DNA from: Geotoga petraea
Lineage (GTDB): Bacteria > Thermotogota > Thermotogae > Petrotogales > Petrotogaceae
Assembly (NCBI RefSeq): GCF_900102615.1
Contig: NZ_FMYV01000012.1
Span: 1 to 35,697 of the forward strand
Direction: 5' to 3'
DNA length: 35,697 bases
The position numbers were made by a program, and so were the translations under genes. Below, one piece after another: positions 24,546 through 30,926 of this stretch; position 1 is the stretch's first letter, and every line of letters begins with the position of its first letter. Under the pieces are notes generated by a model. That model had not been told where the DNA came from, ran no database searches, and saw nothing but the letters and a program-made list of their open reading frames with translations.

Positions 24546-25546
24546 TTTTTTATGTGACCTCTTAAAATATATCTATTAGTCAAGTAGTTAGCTGCCAATA
24601 AAAAAGATAAAGTTATTATTGAACTGATAGAAAACTGAGGTAGTCCTGTTAAAAAATGGCCTGTAGTGCATCCTTTTGCTATAGTTGACCCAAAACCAAT
24701 CAAAAAACCAGCAAAAATAAACTTTATATATATTTTCTTGTTTTTTGGAACTACAAACCTGAACTTATTATTAGATCTTGAAATTAAAAACGCCCCTAAA
24801 ACAATGCCTAATACTTCGTATCCTACCCATCCTATCGGTTCTATACCAAAAATCCAGTTAATAATATTTTTCCATCCAGCAGTTATTGCATATCCATAAT
24901 CTCTTCCATTGTAATGTGACAATATATAAGCGATGACTCCAGATAAAGCCGTTATATTTGCAATTATTTTCCAGCTATGCTCTCCTTTTCTTTTACTTTC
25001 TCCAGATAGAAAAATATAAGTAAAACTAATAATAACAGCAATAAAAAGAATTCCCCAAGGTGAAATCCCTAAAATACTATACAAAGAAGGCCCAGACGAT
25101 TCAACGAACAACTCATTTATGTTATCCACTCTTATTTCAAACTTTGAAAAAAAATCAATAATAAATGAATTAGAAACCAAAAATATAGTAATTACATAAG
25201 ATGCCAAAGTAACCATGGCTGTTGTGATACCTTCTCCACTTCTGCTTGTAATCCCTGCACATCCACCAGCTATTGCAACACCGATTCCAGTTAAAATACC
25301 ACCAAGTGGATTAGAAACCCAATTAAGGGGTATAGGATTTAGGTTTAACAACCCAAAATAAGCAAAAGCATGAAAATAAATAGCTTCTAAAGTAACTATC
25401 AAAATCAACATTTTAAAAATATGTGGATCACTAAAAAAGAAAAGATTTCTAAAAGCTAAATTAAACCTTATCTTGCCAAAATGAAGTAAAGAGCCAAATA
25501 TAATTCCCATAACTAAACCCGTAATAACCAAAACATTCGCCCCCAT
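24533..25546 (-). CDS. YeeE/YedE family sulfur (thiosulfate) transporter
   Basis: This polytopic inner-membrane protein has 337 residues and about nine or ten hydrophobic segments. The two conserved cysteine loops of the family are present, one per half: GGCAGITSRSGEG near 93-105 and KGCTTGHFLTG near 291-302. In the characterised relative TsuA such cysteines pass thiosulfate through the membrane, so import of thiosulfate or another sulfur species is likely. No TusA-like partner gene is adjacent. The ATG at 25546 opens the frame, but the only G-rich ribosome site (GGGGG) is just inside it, so a TTG at 25531 is a possible start. It converges on the yhaN-like gene. Confidence 0.87.
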   Translation of the reverse strand: MGANVLVITGLVMGIIFGSLLHFGKIRFNLAFRNLFFFSDPHIFKMLILIVTLEAIYFHAFAYFGLLNLNPIPLNWVSNPLGGILTGIGVAIAGGCAGITSRSGEGITTAMVTLASYVITIFLVSNSFIIDFFSKFEIRVDNINELFVESSGPSLYSILGISPWGILFIAVIISFTYIFLSGESKRKGEHSWKIIANITALSGVIAYILSHYNGRDYGYAITAGWKNIINWIFGIEPIGWVGYEVLGIVLGAFLISRSNNKFRFVVPKNKKIYIKFIFAGFLIGFGSTIAKGCTTGHFLTGLPQFSISSIITLSFLLAANYLTNRYILRGHIKKIKN

Positions 25547-25684
25547 TTTGAATAATCATTAATATAATACTATAATTAAAGTACATAAACAAACTTCTAT
25601 ACCCTTTTGCTTTTATTTTTTGTTTTCAAAATATTTAAAAAATGAAAAATATAAAAATAGAAACAAAATTGAAACATTAACAAG

Positions 25685-25713
25685 TGGACATTTTCTTTTA
25701 TTTCTGATAGAAT
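25685..25713 (+). promoter_or_regulatory. tRNA-Asp promoter
   Basis: TGGACA (25685-25690), 17 bases, then TAGAAT (25708-25713) with TG one base ahead. The predicted start is just before the tRNA at 25727. Confidence 0.6.
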
Positions 25714-25726
25714 ATATCTCGTACAT

Positions 25727-25803
25727 GGGGACGTGGTGAAGCTGGTTATCATGCCGGTCTGTCACACCGGTGGCCGCGAGTTCGAACCTCGTCGTCCCCG
25801 CCA
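25727..25803 (+). tRNA. tRNA-Asp (anticodon GTC)
   Basis: Acceptor GGGGACG/CGTCCCC, anticodon stem CCGGT/ACCGG with loop CTGTCAC giving GTC at 25761-25763, and T-arm with GTTCGAA. Discriminator G at 25800 and CCA are encoded. A reading frame antisense to this tRNA (25613-25804) is spurious. Confidence 0.97.
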
Positions 25804-25816
25804 TAATAGAATAATA

Positions 25817-25846
25817 GAGAGTTCCTAACTAAGGACTCTCTTTTTT
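25817..25846 (+). terminator. Terminator after tRNA-Asp
   Basis: GAGAGTTCCT pairs with AGGACTCTC (25817-25826, 25832-25840) with one bulged T, followed by six T. Confidence 0.75.
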
Positions 25847-25865
25847 AATATATAGGGGGAATAAT

Positions 25866-26195
25866 ATGTTTGAAAAAATTATAAGATATATTTCATTTTC
25901 CTTTGGGATTTTTATTGTAATTATTGCCCTTTTTAATTTAGTTGGATTTTTAGAAATCACAAATTACAGTATATTTTATAAATTACTTCTTATTACTTCA
26001 GGAATAGGTATGTTGTTTTCTATAAAATCAAAATACATGCTATCTGCAACCATCACAGTTTTATCCATGTTCGTTTTTAACATATTATATTTTATAAATA
26101 ATTTTGAATTACCAACAAATAGCATGTATTTATTCATGTACTTTATAGCAATATTGAATATATTCATGTATTATAAGAAACAAATCACAAATTAG
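25866..26195 (+). CDS. Small four-helix membrane protein of unknown function
   Basis: I do not recognise this 109-residue protein. It has about four hydrophobic helices (near 8-30, 38-52, 58-79 and 86-103), short loops, and basic residues at both ends (KK near each terminus). There are no conserved catalytic motifs and no cysteines. The ATG follows AGGGGGA at good spacing, so translation looks real. It lies alone between tRNA-Asp and tRNA-Cys, with no partner gene. An orphan of this size could be a lineage-specific membrane protein. Confidence 0.6.
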   Translation: MFEKIIRYISFSFGIFIVIIALFNLVGFLEITNYSIFYKLLLITSGIGMLFSIKSKYMLSATITVLSMFVFNILYFINNFELPTNSMYLFMYFIAILNIFMYYKKQITN

Positions 26196-26223
26196 ATAAA
26201 CACAACGTTTAAAAAGAATTTTC

Positions 26224-26252
26224 TTGATTTTAATATATATCTGTGTTATAAT
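26224..26252 (+). promoter_or_regulatory. tRNA-Cys promoter
   Basis: TTGATT (26224-26229), 17 bases, then consensus TATAAT (26247-26252) with TG one base ahead. It is well placed for the tRNA at 26267. Confidence 0.7.
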
Positions 26253-26266
26253 TGCTTTGCAAATAT

Positions 26267-26343
26267 GGCAACGTAGCCAAGGGGCCTAAGGCGGCGGTCT
26301 GCAAAATCGCTATTCGGGGGTTCAAATCCCTTCGTTGCCTCCA
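26267..26343 (+). tRNA. tRNA-Cys (anticodon GCA)
   Basis: Acceptor GGCAACG/CGTTGCC, anticodon stem GCGGT/ATCGC with loop CTGCAAA giving GCA at 26301-26303, and T-arm with GTTCAAAT. Discriminator T at 26340, as usual for Cys, and encoded CCA. Confidence 0.97.
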
Positions 26344-26345
26344 TT

Positions 26346-26380
26346 AAAACAGATACTATTAATTTAGTATCTGTTTTTTT
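26346..26380 (+). terminator. Terminator after tRNA-Cys
   Basis: AAAACAGATACTA pairs with TAGTATCTGTTTT across a 6-base loop (26359-26364), followed by further T. Confidence 0.85.
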
Positions 26381-26487
26381 TAAATTTAACTTAAAAATAC
26401 ATAGTAATACAAAACGTAATATAATTATATAAAATTTTATAAAACATTGATAAATAATATATAATGATATGATATGTATATAGGGGG

Positions 26488-26711
26488 GTGGTTCTGATAG
26501 ATGCCATATTTACTGAACCGCTAAACAACGTATGACACAAAGAGGAATATCTGAAGAAGAAGCTTTAGAAACATTAAAAAATCCTGATAGCACTAAATCA
26601 GGTAAACCAGAAAAACAAATTGCAATTAAAGCTTTTTCTTCTAAAAAAGTAAGAGTTATTTACGTGGTAGAGAATGACCGCGAAGTTATTATTACAGCGA
26701 CACTGGGTTAA
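26488..26711 (+). pseudogene. DUF4258 (toxin-like) gene with a one-base frameshift
   Basis: From the ATG at 26532 an open frame of 59 residues reads MTQRGISEEEALETLKNPDS and ends with VRVIYVVENDREVIITATLG, the C-terminal two thirds of a DUF4258 domain. The missing first strand is directly upstream in another frame (DAIFTE). Adding one base in GAACCGCT at 26515-26522 would join the frames into FTEHAKQRM, the expected start. The original start would lie near 26488-26494 just after the ribosome site AGGGGGG. DUF4258 proteins are thought to be RelE/BrnT-like toxins in some pairs; this is recalled, not tested. A sequencing error or translation from the internal ATG are alternatives. It precedes the DUF2283-HTH gene by 52 bases. 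Confidence 0.7.
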
Positions 26712-26763
26712 TTTCCAGTTTGTCACTTAATATAGATAAATTGATAAAAAGGAGGTTAGAAAA

Positions 26764-27159
26764 ATGAAAATGACTTATGATAAAAAAAGTGATTCTGCAT
26801 ACATTTATTTAAATAAAAACGAAAAAACAAAAGTCTTAAAAACTATTGAAATAAATAACAATATTAACTATAATGCCGATTTAGATGAAAATGATAACAT
26901 CATTGGTATAGAAATTCTTGATTTTAAGAAAACTTATGGTTATATACCTAACTCTATTGATGTTGATTTTTTAGATCAAAATGATAACTTGAAAGTATTT
27001 ACCCCCGATGAAGTGGCAAAAATACTTAAAGTTAATTCTGATACTGTTAGAAAATATATTAGAGAAGGTAAAATGCCTGCTTCTAAAATCGGAAATACTT
27101 ATAGAATCACTTCAAAAAATATAACTGATTTTTTAAATCAAAATTTAATTAATGTATAG
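26764..27159 (+). CDS. DUF2283 domain fused to excisionase-type helix-turn-helix (probable antitoxin)
   Basis: This 131-residue cytoplasmic protein has two parts. Residues 1-72 form a DUF2283 domain: MKMTYDKKSDSAYIYL, then YNADLDENDNIIGIEILDF. Residues 78-128 form a MerR/excisionase-like winged helix: FTPDEVAKILKVNSDTVRKY followed by IREGKMPASKIGNTYRI, the classic pattern of HTH_17 DNA-binding domains. DUF2283 genes are often next to DUF4258 genes in putative toxin-antitoxin pairs, and the broken DUF4258 gene is directly upstream. An autoregulating antitoxin is the natural reading, but no function is shown. The ATG has a strong AGGAGG, and a terminator follows. Confidence 0.82.
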   Translation: MKMTYDKKSDSAYIYLNKNEKTKVLKTIEINNNINYNADLDENDNIIGIEILDFKKTYGYIPNSIDVDFLDQNDNLKVFTPDEVAKILKVNSDTVRKYIREGKMPASKIGNTYRITSKNITDFLNQNLINV

Positions 27160-27165
27160 TTTCAC

Positions 27166-27194
27166 AGAACCTCTTCTATTAGAGGTTCTTTTTT
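27166..27194 (+). terminator. Terminator of the DUF2283-HTH gene
   Basis: AGAACCTCT/AGAGGTTCT (27166-27174, 27181-27189) with a 6-base loop and a T-run. Confidence 0.88.
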
Positions 27195-27198
27195 AATT

Positions 27199-27219
27199 AA
27201 AAAAAGCCTTTTAAGGCTT
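27199..27219 (-). terminator. Terminator of the NlpC/P60 gene
   Basis: On the minus strand AAGCCTT and AAGGCTT pair across a very small loop and are followed by seven T, 15 bases past the stop of the convergent peptidase gene. Confidence 0.7.
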
Positions 27220-27233
27220 CTTAATTGTTTAAG

Positions 27234-27785
27234 TTATTTTAATAAGTCAAAAATATCATTTGCTAACTTTAATTTTAAAGGTCTTCCATATTTTGGATTT
27301 TTTCTAAAAATCTCTGTTGCTTTTCTATGCGATACTTTATTGATTAATTTTTCATCTATTTTGTACGCTGCATCCCATACCCATATATTTCCCTCAGCAT
27401 CAGCTCTATCGTAAAGCATCACATGATCTATTTTTGAATTATTATCAACATCATAAAAAATAAGATCACCTTTTTTGAGATCACCAAATTCTATATATTT
27501 TGTATTATATTCGTATAATGCTTGTGAAGATACATCTAATGCATAACCATTTTTATATTTAAAAATATAACTTCCAATGGAATTATACATTTTAATGATA
27601 TAGCCAGAACAATCTATACCTTCAAAAGAATCTCCACCATATTCATACTTAACCCCATCATATTTTTCTGCAATATTAAACCATTGGTTAATTTCAGAAG
27701 GTTTTAATTCCACTTGTTTGGGACTCAGATTCATAACAAAAGCAATTATAATACCTATTAATGCAAATTTAAAAAAATTATCCAT
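27234..27785 (-). CDS. Exported NlpC/P60 family (C40) peptidase
   Basis: This 183-residue protein has an N-terminal signal-anchor (about 5-20, FKFALIGIIIAFVMNL) and a single NlpC/P60 domain. The catalytic cysteine is C59 in GIDCSGYIIK and the histidine H121 in KIDHVMLYD; a third polar residue could come from the VWDAAYK segment. The GDLIFYD segment ahead of the His is typical. Such enzymes cut peptidoglycan peptide bonds (gamma-D-Glu to diamino acid). There is no separate SH3 or LysM binding domain. The ATG follows AAAGGTGA. The stretch 27786-28001 upstream shows nothing beyond the next gene's terminator. Confidence 0.88.
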   Translation of the reverse strand: MDNFFKFALIGIIIAFVMNLSPKQVELKPSEINQWFNIAEKYDGVKYEYGGDSFEGIDCSGYIIKMYNSIGSYIFKYKNGYALDVSSQALYEYNTKYIEFGDLKKGDLIFYDVDNNSKIDHVMLYDRADAEGNIWVWDAAYKIDEKLINKVSHRKATEIFRKNPKYGRPLKLKLANDIFDLLK

Positions 27786-27980
27786 TTTAATTCACCTTTT
27801 AAAAATAAATCAAGTAATAAAAAAATTATCTTTTATTCTTTTAATCTTTACCTAATGTTATAAAACTGAAAATACAGAACAACGATTATAGTAATAGTTT
27901 GTAATTTAATGTTTTCATCAATTACAACCTATATAAAGAAAGGTCATAAACTCTGGCTATTTTTTAATTCTTTGGTATAA

Positions 27981-28006
27981 AATAAAAGAGCATTTGCTCT
28001 TTTATT
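27981..28006 (-). terminator. Terminator of the flavin oxidoreductase gene
   Basis: AATAAAAGAGCA pairs with TGCTCTTTTATT (27981-27992, 27995-28006), with an A/T tail. It overlaps the stop codon of the minus-strand gene. Confidence 0.65.
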
Positions 28007-29095
28007 TTATTGTTATGCCATATGATTTTTGGTGATTTGTTATTTTTTCTAATAGATTATCTGGTAGAGTTGTATTATTTTTATCTATTATTTTTTGAAT
28101 TTCTTTTTCATTTTTTAAAGTTGTTATTACTTTTGGTTCTATCAATAAACCTCTTCCTATTGCAATCAGATCATAACCAATTTCTTCTGCTTTTTCTAAA
28201 TCTTCTTCAGAAAATATCGAGCCTACCCCAATTAGAGGAACTCTACCATTTATTACTTTCAAAATTTCTTTTCCAGTGATTTTGTTATTTTCTTCTCTTA
28301 TAGATGTTTGGTTGTATTTTCCCAAAGAAATATGCAAATAGTCCAAATCTTTTTCACATAATTTATCCACCAATATTTTTGTATCTTCTAATGTTATGCC
28401 TGGATTTTCTCTTTCTTCTGGTGAGAATCTATACCCTATTATAAAGTCATCTTTTTTCATATCATTTTTTGCTTGTATAACTGAGTCAACAACTTTAGAG
28501 GAAATTTCAATCTTTTGAATGTATTCCCACCCCATTTATCTATTCTTCTGTTAGAATGAGGGGAGAAAAATTGCTGTATTAAATAAGTATTTGCTCCATG
28601 AATTTCTACTCCATCAAACCCTGCTTTTATTGCTCTTATAGTAACCTCATAAAAAGATTTGATTATTTCTTGGATTTCTTCATCCTTTAATTCTCTTGGA
28701 ATAGGTGCATTTTCTCTTTCAGCTGGAATATTTGAAGCAGAAACTATATCTTGATTTTCTTTTAATCCTGGTTTACTCATTCTACCTGCATGAAATATTT
28801 GAAGTATTGCTTTAGCTCCATGTTGCTTTATAGCTTTAGATAATCTTTCTAAAGAAGGAATATAATCATCATTTCCAGCATAAAATTGGTTTTCAAAACC
28901 TTGACCATTTTCTTGCATAAAGGTAGTCCCAGTTATAATCATCCCAACTTCTTTTGATCTTTCGCTGTAATAAGTCAATTCTTGGTCCGAGATAGTTCCG
29001 TCTTTGTTTCCAGAATAAGTTGTCATTGGAGACATTGCTATTTTATTCTTTAGTTCTACACCATTTTTAAAAGTAAATTTGTCATAAAAACTCAT
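28002..29095 (-). pseudogene. NADH:flavin oxidoreductase (old yellow enzyme family), split by a frameshift
   Basis: Two minus-strand frames (29095-28457 and 28535-28002) together make one old-yellow-enzyme barrel of about 364 residues, similar in layout to B. subtilis YqiG. The first part has KNKIAMSPMTTYSG, LQIFHAGRM and VEIHGANTYLIQQFFSPHSN ending in DKWGGNTFKRLKFPL. The second continues with VVDSVIQAKND, IGYRFSPEE, YLHISLGKY and GVGSIFSEEDLEKA. The switch maps to the AAA at 28496-28494 (coding strand CTAAAGTT where CTAAAAGTT would restore the frame). This is a recent inactivation or a homopolymer sequencing error. The family reduces activated alkenes with NAD(P)H and FMN. GAGGTGA precedes the ATG. 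Confidence 0.85.
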
Positions 29096-29111
29096 TTTTT
29101 ATCACCTCATC

Positions 29112-29125
29112 TTATGATATCATAA
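29112..29125. promoter_or_regulatory. 14-bp perfect palindrome, candidate operator
   Basis: TTATGATATCATAA is its own reverse complement. It lies 17 bases upstream of the flavin oxidoreductase start in the divergent spacer. A second inverted repeat, TTTTTCAC/GTGAAAAA (29128-29135, 29150-29157), follows. Repressor binding is a guess. Confidence 0.4.
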
Positions 29126-29138
29126 TTTTTTTCACTAA

Positions 29139-29167
29139 TTGACTTATTTGTGAAAAAGTTATATCAT
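29139..29167 (+). promoter_or_regulatory. Promoter for the small protein gene at 29233
   Basis: TTGACT (29139-29144), 17 bases, then TATCAT (29162-29167): one mismatch from consensus in each box. The leader would be about 60 bases. Confidence 0.5.
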
Positions 29168-29232
29168 TATATTGTAGGTAAAGTAAATTTTCATTAACAA
29201 TAATTTTATCTTATCATTCACGGAGGTGAACT

Positions 29233-29580
29233 ATGTTTTTAAAAATTAAAGAAGAACCATTTGTAGTAGGGGATTTTAAAATTCAAAAAACTAAATATGT
29301 AGATCCAAAAGTAGCGGATTTATTCTTGGTTTTTGAAGATGAAGAAGATAAGGATTTATGGGTTTATTTTTCACATCAAGTAAATAGAGTGCTAAAAAGT
29401 GAGATAAGTGATGAGTTCAAAAAAAACATACTTTCTAAGTTGATAGAGAAATACGAAGATCTTCTTGAATATATTTCTCCCGTAATGAAAGATGGAAAAG
29501 ATGTGGATAAAAACATTGTTTTTGTCACTACAAAATTCAACTTTTTAGAATCAGAAAGTTCGGATCTTAATCACTGGTAA
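29233..29580 (+). CDS. Small acidic protein of unknown function
   Basis: I do not recognise this 115-residue protein. It has no membrane segment, no signal peptide and no cysteine. The first half looks like mixed strands (KIKEEPFVVGDFKIQ, ADLFLVFEDEEDKDLWVYFS); the second half begins with a helical stretch (EFKKNILSKLIEKYEDLLEY). The EDEEDKD acidic run around residues 35-42 is notable. The ATG follows CGGAGGTG, a promoter with near-consensus boxes lies upstream, and a strong terminator follows, so it is a real single-gene unit. It is divergent from the flavin oxidoreductase gene. Confidence 0.65.
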   Translation: MFLKIKEEPFVVGDFKIQKTKYVDPKVADLFLVFEDEEDKDLWVYFSHQVNRVLKSEISDEFKKNILSKLIEKYEDLLEYISPVMKDGKDVDKNIVFVTTKFNFLESESSDLNHW

Positions 29581-29592
29581 TGTATTTAATTG

Positions 29593-29621
29593 AAGAAGCC
29601 TTTTTAAAAGGCTTCTTTTTT
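29593..29621 (+). terminator. Terminator of the small protein gene
   Basis: AAGAAGCC/GGCTTCTT (29593-29600, 29610-29617) with a T/A-rich apex that can extend the stem, followed by a T-run. Confidence 0.85.
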
Positions 29622-29805
29622 ATGATAATTTTAGCTTTAGCGTTTCAAAATATCTTCAATTATTTTTATAAACACACTATAGTGAAAAAATTTATTTTTG
29701 TTATATAATTTGTATACACAACTATGTGAGATGATATGTATGTTAAAATTGAATATATTTATCGTTATGATAAAGAAATTTGATTCCTTTTAAGGGGGGT
29801 TCAAT

Positions 29806-30753
29806 ATGATTGGTAATAGTAGAATAATTTACGGAACGATGTGGTTAGGAGGAGGATGGGATAAAGAAAAAGTTACTAAAGATGCTGTTGATACTGCTGA
29901 AAAAGCATTTTTAACCGCTGTTGAGATTGGCATTGATCTTTTTGATTTTGCTGATATTTATCAGAATGGCAAGTCTGAACAAGTTTTTGGCGAAGTTCTC
30001 AAAAACAATCCTAATTTACGAAATAAAGTGAAGATTCAATCAAAAGCAGGGATTATATTGAAATCTCATTCAGATGTTCAAAGGTACAATTTTAGTTCTT
30101 CTCATTTAATAAGCTCTGTAGAGAACAGTTTAAAAAGATTGAATATAGATTATCTTGATTCATTTCTACTGCATAGGCCAGATCCTTTAATGGAAAGATC
30201 AGAGTTGAAAAAAGCTTTTGATTATCTTTTTGATAATGGGATTATAAAATCATACGGTGTTTCCAATATGAATCAATATCAAATAGATTTTATTCAAAAC
30301 GCTGTTGGAAGAAAAGCTTCTGTAAATCAGCTGGAAATGAGTTTAAACAAGCTTGATTTTTTGGATAATACAATTGGCGTAAATAATGATGAAAGTAAAA
30401 ACACAACATTCACAACAGGATTGATGGAATATTGTATCCAAAATGATATAGAATTACAAGCATGGAGTTCTATGGCTGGTGGTATTTTTTCTGGTAAACC
30501 ATTGGGAAAAGATGTTGAAAAAAGAATTTTAGAAACGAAGAAGTATGTTTACGAATTATCCAACTCCAAAAGGACTTCAGCTGGTAGTGTTGTTTTAGCA
30601 TTTTTACTAAACCATCCAGCAAATATTAGACCTGTTATTGGTACAACTAATCCAAAAAGGATTAAAGAATTGAAAGATGCAGAAGATATTGAACTATCCA
30701 GAGAAGAATGGTATAAGTTGTATGTTCTTGCAAGAGGGAAGCAATTGCCTTAA
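29806..30753 (+). CDS. Aldo/keto reductase, YdhF-like
   Basis: This 315-residue NADPH-type aldo/keto reductase has the full catalytic tetrad: D47 in FDFADIY, Y52, K80 in IQSKAGI and H123 in LLHRPDPL. Other family motifs are SVENSLKRLNIDYLD, GVSNMNQYQID, VNQLEMSLN, and near the C-terminus HPANIRPVIGTTNPKRI, which binds the cofactor phosphate region. The closest named relative I can think of is E. coli YdhF; the substrate is unknown. The ATG follows AAGGGGGG. A TATAAT at 29704-29709 may be its -10, leaving a 90-base leader with a small inverted repeat (29758-29774). It is a single-gene unit with its own terminator. Confidence 0.9.
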   Translation: MIGNSRIIYGTMWLGGGWDKEKVTKDAVDTAEKAFLTAVEIGIDLFDFADIYQNGKSEQVFGEVLKNNPNLRNKVKIQSKAGIILKSHSDVQRYNFSSSHLISSVENSLKRLNIDYLDSFLLHRPDPLMERSELKKAFDYLFDNGIIKSYGVSNMNQYQIDFIQNAVGRKASVNQLEMSLNKLDFLDNTIGVNNDESKNTTFTTGLMEYCIQNDIELQAWSSMAGGIFSGKPLGKDVEKRILETKKYVYELSNSKRTSAGSVVLAFLLNHPANIRPVIGTTNPKRIKELKDAEDIELSREEWYKLYVLARGKQLP

Positions 30754-30760
30754 TACAATT

Positions 30761-30788
30761 AAATGCAGCTTTTAAGCTGCATTTTTTT
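30761..30788 (+). terminator. Terminator of the aldo/keto reductase gene
   Basis: AAATGCAGCTT/AAGCTGCATTT (30761-30771, 30774-30784), very tight loop, then a T-run. Confidence 0.88.
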
Positions 30789-30880
30789 ATTTGAGTTTTG
30801 AAAATAATAATTTTTTACAGATAGTGATATAGCGGTAAATGTTATAAAGGTTTCTAAAAACTATTTTTTTGGTAAAGATA

Positions 30881-30908
30881 TGAAAAAGGCGGCTTAAAAG
30901 CCGCCTTT
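30881..30908 (-). terminator. Terminator of the DUF4114 lipoprotein gene
   Basis: On the minus strand AAAGGCGGCTT and its complement (30885-30895, 30898-30908) form an 11-bp GC-rich stem followed by T. It lies 18 bases past the stop codon. Confidence 0.85.
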
Positions 30909-30926
30909 GATTTGATTTGATTTTTA

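Noticed and set aside
25613-25804. 63-codon minus-strand frame beginning MAGTTRFELA
   Set aside because: It is the complement of tRNA-Asp and its flanks; this kind of false protein is common over tRNA genes and no ribosome site supports it.
26267-27219. A tRNA-Cys-anchored integrated island with attachment repeats
   Set aside because: I found no second copy of the tRNA 3' end downstream and no integrase in the window.
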